Part shown: positions 1 to 14,098 of the stretch, in pieces
Numbering within the stretch: the first letter of the stretch is position 1
How the letters are laid out: each line of letters starts with the position of its first letter
Assembly (NCBI RefSeq): GCF_963678635.1
Contig: NC_087064.1
Location: forward strand, 50,077,346 to 50,141,345
DNA from: Symsagittifera roscoffensis
Lineage: Eukaryota; Xenacoelomorpha; Acoela; Convolutidae
Reading direction: 5' to 3'
Length of the DNA: 64,000 nucleotides
Made by a program: the position numbers and the translations under genes
The notes under the pieces: generated by a model
The model's database searches: none
What the model was told of the DNA's origin: nothing
The model's input: the letters and a program-made list of their open reading frames with translations, nothing else

Positions 1-2599
1 AGCAACGCCGACAGCCAAACCTTGCCTCAATATACTCAGCCCCTGTTTTGCCACCCCGTGGGCAGAGTAATTAAACTAGCAAGGCCCTCAGCCACACCTT
101 GCCTCACTATACCTGCCCCAGTTTTGCCATACCGTGGGCAGAGTAGTTAATATAGCAACGCCCTCAGCGATATCTTGCCTCACTATACCGTGCCCCAGTT
201 TTGCCATCCCGTGGGCAGAGTAGTTAAATTAGAAACGCCCACAGCGATACGTTGCCTCACTAAGACTTGCCCCAGTTTTGCAATCCCGTGGGCAGAGTAA
301 TTGAATAAGCAACGCCCTCAGCCGAGCCTTGCTTCGCTATACCCTGCCGCAAGTTTTGGAATTCCTGTGGGCAGAGTAGTTATAACAGCAATGCCCTCAG
401 CGATAGCTTGGCTCACTATGCTGTGCCTCAGTTTTGCGATCCCGTGGGCAGAGTAGTTAAACTAGCAACGCCCTTAGCCAGATGTTGCCTACTATGCTGT
501 CCCCCAATTTTGCGATCCCGTGGGCAGAGTAGTAAAATTAGCAATGCCCTCAGCCAAACCTTGCCTCGCTATACCCTACCCCAGTTTTGCCATTCCTTTG
601 GCGAGTTAGTTAAAGCAGCAACGCCCTCAGCGATACCTTGCCTCACTAAACCGAGCCCCAGTTTTGCAATCCCGTGGGCAGAGTAATTGAATTAGCATCG
701 CCCTCAGCCGAACCTTGCTTCGCTCTATCCTGCCTCAAGTTTTGCAATTCCTGTGGGCAGAGTAGTTATAATAGCAATGCCCTCAGCGATACCTTGGCTC
801 ACTATGCTGTGCCTCAGTTTTGCGATCCCGTGGGCAGATAGTTAAATTAGCAACGCCCTTAGCCAGATCTTGCCTACTATGCAGTGCCCCAGTTTTGCGA
901 TCACGTGGGCAGAGTCATTAAATAAGCAACGCCCGCAGCCGAACTTTGCCTCGCTATACCCTGACCCAAATTTGCAATTCCTGTGGGCAGAGAAGTTATA
1001 TTAGCAACGCCCTCAGTCAAACCTTGCCTCACTATGCTCTGCCCCTGTTTTGCCATCCCGTGGGCAGAGTATTTAAATTAGCAACGCCCCCAGCCATACT
1101 TGACTCACTATTTCGTGCCTCAGTTTTGCTATCCGTGGGCAGCGTAGTTAAATTAGCAACGGGCTCAGTGATACCTTGCCTCACTATACCCTGACAAGTT
1201 TTGTCATCCCATCGGCAGAGTAATTAAAATAGCAACACCCTAAGCCAAACCTTGCCTCGCTATACACTTCCCCAGTTTTGCCATTCCTTGCGCGGAGTAG
1301 TTGAACCAGCAACGCACTCAGCGATACCTCGCCTCACTATACCATGTCCCAGTTTTGCCATCCCGTGGGAAGAGTAATTAAATTAGCAACGCCCTCAGCC
1401 GTACCTTGCCTCGCTATACCCTGCCCCAAGTTTTGCAATTCCTGTGGGCAGAGTAGTTATTATAGCAACGCCCTCAGCCAAACCTTGCCTCACTAAGCTC
1501 TACCCCTGTTTTGCAATCCCCTGGGCAGAGTAATTAAATTAGCAACGCCCTCAGCCAGACCTTGACTCACTATTTCGTGCCTCAGTTTTGCCAACACATG
1601 GGCAAAGTAATTAAATTCCCAACGCCCTCAGCGATAACTTGCTTCACTATGCACTGCCATTGTTTTGCCATCCCGTGGGCAGAGTCATTAAATAAGCAAC
1701 GCCCGCAGCCGAACCTTGCCTCGCTATACCCTGACCCAAGTTTTGCAATTCCTGTGGGCAGAGAAGTTATATTAGCAACGCCCTCAGCCAAACCTTGCCT
1801 CACTATGCTCTGCGTCTGTTTCGCCATCCCGTGGGAAGAGTAATTAAATTAGCAACACCCCAGCCATACTTGACTCACTATTTCGTGCCTCAGTGTTGCT
1901 ATCCGTGGGCAGCGTAGTTAAATTAGCAACGCGCTCAGTGATACTCTGCCTCACTATACGCTGACAAGTTTTGCCATCCCATCGGCAGAGTAATTAAATT
2001 AGCAACACCCTAAACCAAACCTTGCCTTGCTATACACTTCCCCAGTTTTGCCATTCCTTGCGCGGAGTAGTTGAACCAGCAACGCACTCAGCGATAACTT
2101 GTCTCACTATACCGTGTCCCAGTTTTGCCATCCCGTGGGCAGAGTCATAAAATAAGCAACGCCCGCAGTCGAACCTTGCCTCGCTATACACTGACCCAAG
2201 TTTTGCAATTCCTGTGGGCAGAGAAGTTATATTAGCAACGCCCTCAGCCAAACCTTGCTTCACTATGCGCTGCCATTGTTTTGCCATCCCGTGGGCAGAG
2301 TCATTAAATAAGCAACGCCCGCAGCCGAACCTTGCCTCGCTACACCCTGACCCAAGTTTTGCAATTCCTGTGGGCAGAGAAGTTATATTAGCAACGCCCT
2401 CAGCCAAACCTTGCCTCACTATGCTCTAACCCTGTTTTGCCATCCCGTGGGCAGAGTATTTAAATTAGCAACGCCCCCAGACATACTTGACTCACTATTT
2501 CGTGCCTCAGTTTTGCTGTCCGTGGGCAGCGTAGTTAAATTAGCAAGGGGCTCAGTGATACCTTGCCTCACTATACCCTGACAGGTTTTGTCATCCCAT

Positions 2600-4999
2600 C
2601 GTCAGAGTAAATAAAATAGCAACACCCTAAGCCAAACCTTGCCTCGCTATACATTTCCCCAGTTTTGCCATTCCTTGCGCGGAGTAGTTGAGCCAGCAAC
2701 GCACTCAGCGATACCTCGCCTCACTATACCATGTCCCAGTTTTGCCATCCCGTGGGCAGAGTAATTAAATTAGCAACGCCCTCAGCCGAAATTTTTCTTG
2801 CTATACCCTGCCCCAATCTATGTAATTCCTGTGGGCAGAGTAGTTATATTAGCAACGCCCTCAGCCATACCTTGCTTCACTATGTGCTGCCACTGTTTTG
2901 CCATCCCGTGGGCAGAGTAATTAAATTAGCAGCGCCTTCAGCCAAACCTTGCCTCGCCAAACCCTGTCCCAAATTTGCCATCCCAATCGCAGAGTAATTA
3001 AATTAGCAACGCCCTCAGCGATAACTTGTCTCGCTATACCGTGTCCCAGTTTTGCCATCCCGTGGGCAGAGTCATTAAAAAAGCAACACCCGCAGCCGAA
3101 CCTTGCCTCGCTCTACCCTGACCCAACTTTGCAATTCCTGTGGGCAGAGAAGTTATATTAGCAACGTCCTCAGCCAAACCTTGCCTCACTATGCTCTGCC
3201 ACTGTTTTGCCATCCCGTGGGCAGAGTGATTAGATTAGCAACGCCCCCAGCCATAATTCTTTCACTATTTCGTGCCTCAGCTTTGCTATTCGTGGGCAGC
3301 GTAGTTAAATTAGCAACGCGCTCAGTGATACTCTGCCTCACTATACCCTGACAAGTGTTGCCAACCCATCGGCAGAGTAATTAAAATAGCAACACCCTAA
3401 GCTAAACCTTGCCTCGCTATACACTTCCCCAGTTTTTGCCATTCCTTGCGCGGAGTAGTTGAACCAGCAACGCACTCAGCGATACCTCGCCTCACTATAC
3501 CATGTCCCAGTTTTACCATCCCGTGGGCAGAGTAATTAAATTAGCAACATCCTCAGCCGAAACTTTCCTCGCTATACCCTGCCCCAATCTTTGTAATTCC
3601 TGCGGGCAGCGTAGTTATATTAGCAACGCCCTCAGCCATACCTTGCTTCACTTTGCGCTGCTATTGTTTTGCCATCCCGTGGGCAGAGTAATTAAATTAG
3701 CAGCGCCTTCAGCCAAACCTTGCCTCGCCAAACCCTGTCCCAGTTTTGCCATCCCAATTGCAGAGTAATTAAATTAGCACCGCCCTCAGCGATAACTTGT
3801 CTCGCTATACCGTGTCCCAGTTTTGCCATCCCGTGGGCAGAGTAATTAAATAAGCAACGCCCGCAGCCGAACCTTGCCTCGCTATACCCTGACCCAAGTT
3901 TTGCATTTCCTGTGGCCAAGAAGTTATATTAGCAACGTCCTCAGCCAAACCTTGCCTCACTATGCTCTGCCACTGTTTTGCCATCCCGTGGGCAGAGTGA
4001 TTAAATTAGCAACGCCCCCAGCCATAACTCCTTCACTATTTCGTGCCTCAGTTTTGCTATTCGTGGGCAGCGTAGTTAAATTAGCAACGCGCTCAGTGAT
4101 ACTCTGCCTCACTATACCCTGACAAGTTTTGCCAACCCATCGGCAGAGTAATTAAAAAAGCAACTCCCTAAGCTAAACCTTGCCTCGCTATACACTTCCC
4201 CAGTTTTGCCTTTCCTTGCGCGGAGTAGTTGAACCAGCAACGCACTCAGCGATAACTCGCCTCACTATACCATGTCCCAGTTTTTCCACCCCGTGGGCAG
4301 AGTAATTAAATTAGCAACGCCCTCAGCCGAAATTTTCCTCGCTATACCCTGCCCCAAGTTTTGCAATTCCTGTGTGCGGTGTAGTTGTATTAGCAACGCC
4401 CTCAGCCATACCTTGCTACACTATGCGCTGCCACTGTTTTGCCATCCCGTGGGCAGAGTGATTAAATTAGCAACGCCCCCAGCCATACTTGACTCACTAT
4501 TTCGTGCCTCAGTTTTGCTATCCGTGGGCAGTGTAGTTAAATTAGCAACGCGCTCAGTGATACTCTGCCTCACTATACCCTGACAATTTTTGCCATCCCA
4601 TCGGCAGAGTAATTAAATTAGCAACACCCTAAGTCAAATCTTGCCTCGCTATACACTTCCGCAGTTTTGCCATTCCTTGCGCGGAGTAGTTGAACCAGCA
4701 ACGCACTCAGCGATACCTCGCCTCATTATACCATGTCCCAGTTTTGCCATCCCGTGGGCAGAGTAATTAAATTAGCAACGCCCTCAGCCGAAATTTTCCT
4801 CACTATACCCTGCCCCAAGTGTTGCAATTCCTGTGTGCGGTGTAGTTGTATTAGCAACGCCCTCAGCCATACCTTGCTACACTATGCGCTGCCACTGTTT
4901 TGCCATCCCGTGGGCAGAGTAATTAAATTAGCAACGCCTTCAGCCAAACCTTGCCTCGCCATACCCTGTCCCAGTTTTGCCATCCCGATGGCAGAGTAA
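2600..4999. repeat. 10-monomer higher-order repeat (about 770 bp)
   Basis: Near-identical blocks recur at 2731, 3502 and 4272 (offsets 771 and 770, i.e. 10 x 77), and another pair at 3103 and 3874 is also offset by 771. A further partial repeat begins at 4733, 461 bp (6 monomers) after the block at 4272. The monomers here carry the GCAATTCCTGTGGGC and CCGAACCTTGCCTCGC variants that are rare further right. Confidence 0.8.
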
Positions 5000-7900
5000 T
5001 TAAATTAGCAACGCCCTCAGCGATACCTTGCCGCACTATACCATGCTCCAAGTTTTGCAATTCCTGTGGGCAAATTAGTTATATTAGCAACGCCGTCAGC
5101 GATATCTTGCCTCACTATACTCTGCCCCTGTTTTGCCACCCCGTGGGCAGATTAATTAAACTAGGAACGCCTTCAGCCACACCTTGCCTCACTATACTCT
5201 GCCCAGTTTTGCCATCCCGTGGTGGGAGTAGTTAAATTAGCAACGCCCTCAGCCATACAAAGCCTCACTATACCGTGCCCCAGTTCTGCCATCCGTGGGC
5301 ACAGTAGTTAAATTAGCAACGCGCTTAGCCATACCTTGCCTCACTAAACCATTCCGCACTTTTGCTATCCCGTGGGCAGAGTAGTTTAATTAGCAACGCC
5401 CTCAGCCAGACCTTGCCTTACTCTAATCTGCGCCAGTTTCGCCATCCTGTGGGCAGAGTAATTAAATTAGCAACGCCGTCAGCCATACCTTGCCTCACTT
5501 TTCCCTGCCCCAGTTTTGCCATCCCGTGGGCAGAGTAGCTAAATTATGAACGCGGAGGTGTGGAACATTGCCTCACTATACCGTGCCCCAGTTTTGCCAT
5601 CCTGTGGGCAGAGTAGTTAAATTAGCAACGCCCTCAGCAAAATCTCGCCTCACAATACCGTGCCCCAGTTTTGTTATCCCGTGAGCAGAGAAGTTCAATT
5701 GGCAACGCCCTCTGCTATACCTTGACTCACTACACCGTGCCCCAGTTTTGCCATCCGGTGGGCAGATTTGTTAAATTAGCAGCGCCCTCAGCCGTACCTT
5801 GCCTCACTATACTCTGCCCCTGTTTTGCCATCCCACGGGCAGAGTAATTAAACTAGCAACGCCCTCAGCCACACCTTGCCTCACTATACCCTGCCCCAGT
5901 TTTGCCATACCGTGGTCAGAGTAGTTAATATAGCAACGCCCTCAGCGATACCTTGCCTCACCATACTGTACACCAGTTTTGCCATCCCGTGGGCAGAGTA
6001 GTTAAATTAGAAACGCACGCAGAGATACCTTGCCTCACAAAAACGTGGCCCAATTTTGCCATCCCATGGACAGAGTAGTTAAATTTTGAACACCCTCAGC
6101 AATACCTTGCCTCACCATACTGTACACCAGTTTTGCCATCCCGTGGGCAGAGTAGTTAAATTAGAAACGCCCGCAGAGATACCTTGCCTCACAAAAACGT
6201 GGCCCAATTTTGCCATCCCATGGAGAGAGTAGTTAAATTTTGAACACCCTCAGCGATACCTTGTCTTACTCTACTCTGCGCCAGTTTCGCCATCCCGTGG
6301 GCAGAGTAATTAAATTAGCAACGCTGTCAGCCATACCTTGCCTCACTTTTCCCTGCCCCAGTTTTGCCATCCCGTGGGCAGAGTAGCTAATTTATGAACG
6401 CGCTCAGTGGAACGTTGCCTCACTATACCGTGCCCCAGTTTTGCCATCCTGTGGGCAGAGTAGTTAAATTAGCAACGCCCTCAGCAAAATCTCGCCTCAC
6501 AATACCGTGCCCCAGTTTGTTATCCCGTGAGCAGAGAAGTTCAATTGGCAACGCTCTCTGCTATACTTTGACTCACTACACCGTGCCCCAGTTTTTCCAT
6601 CCTGTTGGCAGATTTGTTAAATTAGCAGCTCCCTCAGCCGTACCTTGCCTAACAATACCGTGCCCCAGTTTTGTTATCCCGTGGGCAGAGTAGTTAAATT
6701 GGCAACGCCCTCAGCCACACCTTGCCTCACTTTACCCTGCCCCAGTTTTGCTATACCGTTGGCAGAGTAGTTAACATAGCAACGCCCTCAGCGATACCTT
6801 GCCTCACCATAATGTACCCCAGTTTTGCAATCCCGTGGGCAGAGTAGTTAAATTAGTAACGCCCGCAGAGATACCTTGCCTAACTAAAACGTGCCCCAGT
6901 TCTGCCATCCCGTGGACAGAGTAGTTAATTTATTAACGCCCCCAGCGATACCTTGGCTCACTTTACCGTGCCCCAGTTTTGCCATCCTGTGGGCAGGGTA
7001 GTTAAATTAGCAACGACCTCAGCGATGAATGCCTCACAATACCGTGCTCCAGTTTTGTTATCCTGTGAGCAGAGTAGTTAAATCGGCAACGCCCTCTGCT
7101 ACAATTTGACTCACTATACCATGCCCCAGTTTTGCCATCCGGTGGGCAGATTTGTTAATTTAGCAGCGCCCTCAGCCATACCTTGCCTCATTATACTCTG
7201 CCCCGTTTTGCCATTTCATGGGCAGAGTAATTAAACTAGCAACGCCCTCAGCCACACCTTGCCTCACTATACCCTGCCCCAGTTTTGCCATACCGTGGGC
7301 AGAGTAGTTAAAATAGCAACGCCCTCAACTACACCTTGCCTCACCATACCGTGCCCCAGTTTTGTCATCCCGTGGGCAGAGTAGTTAAATAGAAACGCCC
7401 GCAGCGATACCTTGCCTCACTAAAACGTGGCCCAAATTTGCCATCCCATGTACAGAGTAAATAAATTTTGAACACCCTCAGCGATACCTTGCCTCACTAT
7501 ACAGTGCCCCAGTTTTGCCATCCTGTGGGTAGAGTAGTTAAATTAGCAACGCGCTCAGCGATATCTTGCCTCACAATACCGTGCCCCAGTTTTGTTATCC
7601 TGTGAGCAGAGTAATAAATCAGCAACGCCCTCTTCTATACCTTGACTCATTTTACCGTACCCCAGTTTTACCATCCGGTGGGCAGATTTGTTGAATTAGC
7701 AGCGCGCTCAGCCATACCTTACCTCACTATACTGTGCCCTGTTTTGCAATCCTGTGGGCAGAGTTGTTAAATTAGGAGCGCCCTCAGCCATACCTTGCCT
7801 CATTATACCGTGCCCCAGTTCTGCTATCCCGAGGGCAGAGTAGTTAAAATAGCACCGCCCTCAGCCTTACCTTGCCTCACTATATCCTGCCCCAGTTTTG

Positions 7901-8714
7901 CCATCTCGTGGGCAGTGTAGTCAAGTTTGCAATCCCCTTAGCGATACCGTGACTTAGTTTTGTGATCGCGTGGGCAGAATAGTTAAGATATCAACCCTCT
8001 TAGAGATAACTTGCCTCACTATGCTGTGTCCCAGTTTTGCGATCCCGTGGGCAGAGTAGTTAAATTAGCAACGCCCTCAGCCAAACCTTGTCTCGCTATA
8101 GCCTGCCCCAGTTTTGCCATCCCTTGGGCGGAGTAGTTAAATGAGCAATGCACTCAGCGATACCTTGCCTCACTATACCGTGTCCCAGTTATGCCATCCC
8201 GTGGGCAGAGTAATTAAATTAGCAACGCCCTCAGCCGAAACTTGCCTCGCTTTACCCTACCCCAAATTTTGCAAGTCCTTTGGAAAGAGTAGTTATATTA
8301 GCAACGCTCTCAGCCATACCTTGCCTCACTATGCTCTGCCCCTGTTTTGCCATCCCGTGGGCAGAATAATTAAATTAGCAACGCCCTCAGCGATAGCTTG
8401 CCTCACTATACCGTGCCTCAGCTTGGCCATCAAATGGGTGGGCAGAGTAGCTACATTAGAAACGTGCTCATTATACCGTGCGTCAGTTTTGCCATCCCGT
8501 GGGCAGAGTACTCTAATTAGCAACGCCCTCAGCCATACCTTGCCTCACTTTGCTCTGCCCTGTTTTGCCATCCCGTAGGCAGAGTAGTTAAATTAGCAAC
8601 GCCCTCAGCGATACTCTGCCTCACTATACCTTGACCCAAACTTGCCATCCCGTCGGCAGAGTAATTAAGTTAGAAACGACCTCAACGATACCTTGCCTCA
8701 CTATACCGTGTCCC

Positions 8715-8914
8715 NNNNNNNNNNNNNNNNNNNNNNNNNNNNNNNNNNNNNNNNNNNNNNNNNNNNNNNNNNNNNNNNNNNNNNNNNNNNNNNNNNNNNN
8801 NNNNNNNNNNNNNNNNNNNNNNNNNNNNNNNNNNNNNNNNNNNNNNNNNNNNNNNNNNNNNNNNNNNNNNNNNNNNNNNNNNNNNNNNNNNNNNNNNNNN
8901 NNNNNNNNNNNNNN
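8715..8914. other. assembly gap (200 N)
   Basis: Exactly 200 consecutive N. The round number suggests a placeholder rather than a measured size. Satellite monomers abut both sides, and the monomer variants differ on the two sides, so array sequence is probably missing. Confidence 0.98.
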
Positions 8915-10045
8915 GATTTGCCATCCAGTTGGTGGAAAACTTAATTTAGCAATGCCCTCAGCCATACCTTGCCTTACTATACCCTGCCCTAGTTTTGCCA
9001 TCCCGTTGGCAGAGAAGTTCAATTATCAACACACTCAGTCATACCTTGCTTCGTTATACCCTGCCCAGTTGTGCCATCCCGTCGGCAGAGTAGTAAAATT
9101 TGCAACGCCCTCGGTCATACCTTGCCTCACTATACCCTGCTCTAATTTTTCCACCCCATGGGCAGATCTGTTACAATAGCAACGCCCTCAGCCATACCTT
9201 GCTTCGTTATACACTGCCCCAGTTTTGCCACCCCATGGGCAGATCTGTTACAATAGCAACGCCCTCAGCCATACCTTGCTTCGTTTTACCCTGCCCCAGT
9301 TGTGCCATCCCGTCGGCAGAGTAGTAAAATTAGCAACGCCCTCAGTCATACATTGCCCCACTATACCCTGGTTCAATTTTGCCATCATGGGGTCAGAGTA
9401 GTTAAATTAGCAACGCCCTCAGCCTTACTTTGCCTCACTATACCATGCCCGAGTTTTGCTATCCCGTGGGCAGAGTTGTTAAATTAGCAATGCCCTCAGC
9501 CAGACGTTGCCTCACTATACCCTTTTCTAGTTTTGCCATCCCATTGGCTAAGAAAATAAATTATCAACACCCTCAGCAATACCTTGCCTCACTATATCCT
9601 GCCCCAAGTTTGCCATCCCATGGGCAGAGTAGTTAAATTAGCAATGCTTTGAGCCATACCTTGCCTCACTATAACCTGCCTCAGATTTGCCATCTAGTTG
9701 GCGGAAAACTTAAATTAGCAATGCCCTCAGCCATACCTTGCCTTACTATACCCTGCCCTAGTTTTGCCAGCCCGTTGGCAGAGAAGTTCAATTATCAACA
9801 CACTCAGTCATACCTTGCTTCGTTATACCCTGCCCCAGTTGTGCCATCCCGTCGGCAGAGTAGTAAAATTAGCAACGCCCTCGGCCCTACCTTGCCTCAC
9901 TATACCCTGCCGAACTTTTGCCGTCACGTGGGCAGAGTAATTAAATTAGCAACGCCCTCACCCTTTCTTTGCCTCACTATATCCTGCCCCAGTTTTGCAA
10001 TCCCGTGGGCAGAGTAGTTAATTTAGCAATGCTCTCAGCACTACC

Positions 10046-11405
10046 TTGCCTCACTATATCCTGCCCCAGATTTGCCATCCCGTTGGCAGAAAACTTAATT
10101 TAGCAATGCCCTCAGCCATACCTTGCCTCACTATACCCTGCCCTAGTTTTGCCATCCCGTTGGCAGAGAAGTTCAATTATCAACACCCTCAGTCATACCT
10201 TGCTTCGTTATATTCTGCCCAAAATTTGCCATCACGTGGACAGAGTAGTTAAATTAGCAACGCCCTCAGCCAGACCTTGCCTCACTATACCTTTTTCTAG
10301 TTTTACCACCCCGTTGGCTGCGAAGTTAAATTATCACACCCTCAGCCATACATTGCCTCACTATACCCTGCCCCAGTTTTGCAATCCCGTGGGCAGAGTA
10401 GTTAATTTAGCAATGCTCCCAGCCATACCTTGCCTCACTATATCCTGCCCCAGATTTGCCATCCCGTTGGCAGAAAACTTAATTTAGCAATGCCCTCAGC
10501 CATACCTTGCCTCACTATACCCTGCCCCAGTTTTGCCATCCGATGGGCAGAGCAGTTAAATTAGCAACGCCCTCAGCCATAACTTGCCTCACTATGCCCT
10601 GACCCAATTTTGCCATCACTTGGGCAGAGTAGTTAAATTAGCAACGCCCTCAGCCTTACTTTGCCTCACTATACCATGCCCGAGTTTTGCAATCCCGTGG
10701 GCAGAGTAGTTAAATTAGCAATGCCCTCAGCCAGACCTTGCCTCACTATACACTGCTCTATTTTTGCCATCCCGTTGGCAGAGAAATTAAATTATCAACA
10801 CCCTCAGCCATACCTTGCCTCACTCTACCCTGCACCAGTTTTTCCATCCCGTGGGCAGAGTACTTAAATTAGCAATGCCCTCAGCCACACCTTGCCTCAC
10901 TATACCCTGCTCTAGTTTTGCCATCCCGTTGGCAGAGAAGTTCAATTATCAACACCCTCAGTCATACCTTGCTTCGTTATATTCTGCCCAAAATTTGCCA
11001 TCACGTGGACAGAGTAGTTAAATTAGCAACGCCCTCAGCCAGACCTTGCCTCACTATACCTTTTTCTAGTTTTACCACCCCGTTGGCTGCGAAGTTAAAT
11101 TATCACACCCTCAGCCATACATTGCCTCACTATACCCTGCCCCAGTTTTGCAATCCCGTGGGCAGAGTAGTTAATTTAGCAATGCTCTCAGCCATACCTT
11201 GCCTCACTATATCCTGCCCCAGATTTGCCATCCCGTTGGCAGAAAACTTAATTTAGCAATGCCCTCAGCCATACCTTGCCTCACTATACCCTGCCCTAGT
11301 TTTGCCATCCCGTTGGCAGAGAAGTTCAATTATCAACACACTCAGTCACACCTTGCTTCGTTATACCCTGCCCCAGTTTTGCCATCCCGTGGGAAGAGTA
11401 GTTAA
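10046..11405. repeat. 769-bp higher-order repeat
   Basis: The segment starting at 10149 recurs at 10918 almost unchanged over more than 330 bp (offset 769, ten monomers less one base), including shared rare variants such as the monomer with TTACCACCCCGTTGGCTGCG. A related block at 10046 recurs at 11199. This is a separate amplification from the 770-bp block near 2.6-5 kb because the monomer variants differ. Confidence 0.8.
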
Positions 11406-13279
11406 ATTAGCAACGTCCTCAGCCAAACCTTGCCTCGCTATACCGTGCCCCAATTTTTGCAAATCCTGTGGGCAGAGTAGTTAAATTAGCAACGCCTTCA
11501 GTCTTTTTTTGCCTCACCATATCGTGCCTCAAATTCGCCATCCCGTCGGCAGAGTAGTAAAAGTAGCAACGCTCTCAGCCATACCTTGCCTCACTATATC
11601 GTGCCTCAAATTCGCAATCCCGTCGGCAGAGTAGTAAAAGTAGCAACGCACTCAGCCATACCTTGCCTCACTATACCCTGCCTCATTTTTGCCATCCGGT
11701 GGGCAGAGCAGTTAAATTAGCAACGCCCTCAGCCATAACTTGCCTCACTATGCCCTGCCCCAATTTTGTCATCACGTGGGCGGAGTAGTTAAATTAAAAA
11801 CGCCCTCAGCCTTACTTTGCCTCACTATACCATGCCCTACTTTTGCCATCCCGTGGGCAGAGTAGTTAGATTAGCAAAGCCCTCAGCCAGACCTTGCCTC
11901 ACTATACCCTGCCCTAGTTTTGCCATCACGTGGGCGGAGTAGTTAAATTAAAAACGCCCTCAGCCTTACCTTGCCTCACTATACCATGCCCCAGTTTTGC
12001 AATCCCGTGGGTGGAGCAGTTAAAATAGCAACGCCCCCAGCCATTCCGTGCCTCACTTTACCGTGCCCACGTTTTGCAATCCCGTGGGCACAGTAGTTAA
12101 ATTGGAAACGCCCTCGGCCATACCTTGCCTCACTATACCCTGCCCCAGTTTTGCCATCCCGTGGGCAGAGTAGTTAATTTAGCAAAGCCCTCAGCCAGAC
12201 ATTGCCTCACTATACCCTGCCCTAGTTTTGCCATCCCGTTGGCAGAGAAGTGAAATTATCAAGACCCTCAGCCATACCTTGTCTCACTATAATCTGCCCC
12301 AGTTTTGCCATCCCGTCGGCAGAAAAGTTAAATTAGCAACGCACTCAGCCATACCTTGCCTCACAATAACCTGCACCAGTTTTGCCATACCGTGGGCAGA
12401 GATGTTAAATTAGCAACGCCCTCAGCCATATTATGCCTCACTTTACCTTGCCCCAATTTTGCCATCACGTGGGCGGAGTAGTTAAAATAAAAACGCCCTC
12501 AGCCTTACTTTGTCTCACTATACCAAGCCCGACTTTTGCCATCCCGTGGGCAGAGTAGTTAAATTAGCAATGCCCTCAGCCAGACCTTGCCTCACTATAC
12601 CCTGCCCTCATTTTGCCATCCCATTGGCAGAGAAATTAAATTATCAACACCCTCGGCCATACCTTGCCTCACTGTACTCTACCCCAGTTTTGCCATTCTG
12701 TCGGCAGAGTACTTAAATTAGCAAAGCCTTCAGCCAAACCTTGCTTCACTATACCCTGCCCTAGTTTTGCCATCCCGTTGGCAGAGCAGTTCAATTATCA
12801 ACAATATCAGTCATACCTTGCTTCGTTATGACCTGCCCCAGTTGTGCCATCCGGTCGGCAGAGTAGTAATATTAGCAGCGCCCTCAGCCATACCTTGCCT
12901 CACTATACCCTGCCCCAGTTTTGCCATCCGGTGGGCAGAAAAGTTAAATTAGCAACGCACTCAGCCATACCTTGCCTCACTAAAACCTGCACCAGTTTTG
13001 CCATACCGTGGGCAGAGTTGTTAAAGTAGCAACGCCCTCAGCCATACCATGCCTCACTTTACCCTGCCCCAATTTTGCCATCACGTGGGCGGAGTAGTTA
13101 AATTCAAAAAACCCTCAGCCTTACTTTGCCTCACTATAAAATGCCCGACTTTTGCCATCCCGTGGGTAGAGTAGTTAAATTAGCAATGCCCTCAGCCAGA
13201 CCTTGTCTCACTATACCCTGCCCTAGTTTTGCCATCCCGTTGGCAGAGAAGTTAAATTATCAACACCCTCAGCCATACC

Positions 13280-14098
13280 TTGCCTCAGTATAATCTGCCC
13301 CAGTTTTGCCATCCTGTGGGCAGAGTACTTAAATTAGCAATGCCATCAGCCATGCCTTGCCTCACTATACCTTGCCCTAGTTTTGCCATCCCGTTGGCAG
13401 AGCAGTTCAATTATCAACACTATCAGTCATACCTTGTTTCGTTATACCCTGCCCCAGTTGTGCCATCCCGTCGGCAGAGTAGTAAAATTAGCAACGCCCT
13501 CAGCCATACCTTAACTCACTATACCCTACCCCAATTTTGCCATCACGTGGTCAGAGTAGTTAAATTAGCATTGCCCTCAGCCTTACTTTGCCTCACTATA
13601 ATATGCCCGAGTTTTCCTATCCCGTGGGCAGAGTAGTTAAATTAGCAAGGCCCTCAGCCAGACCTTGATTCACTATACCCTGCCCTAGTTTTGCCATCCC
13701 GTTGGCTGAGAAGTTAAATTATCAACACCCTCAGCCATACCTTGCCTCAGTATACTCTGCCCCAGTTTTGCCATCCCGTGGGCAGAGTACTTAAATTAGC
13801 AATGCCATCAGCCATGCCTTGCCTCACTATACCCTGCCCTAGTTTTGCCATCCCGTTGGCAGAGCAGTTCAATTATCAACACTATCAGTCATACCTTGTT
13901 TCGTTATACCCTGCCCCAGTTGTGCCATCCCGTCGGCAGAGTAGTAAAATTAGCAACGCCCTCAGCCATACCTTAACTCACTATACCCTACCCCAATTTT
14001 GCCATCACGTGGTCAGAGTAGTTAAATTAGCATTGCCCTCAGCCTTACTTTGCCTCACTATAATATGCCCGAGTTTTCCTATCTCGTGGGCAGAGTAG
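13280..14098. repeat. 462-bp (6-monomer) tandem duplication
   Basis: The 357 bp beginning at 13280 and at 13742 differ by only a few bases; the offset is exactly 6 x 77 = 462. The same variants appear again at 16566 and 16874, which are offset from one another by 308 bp (4 x 77). Confidence 0.82.
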
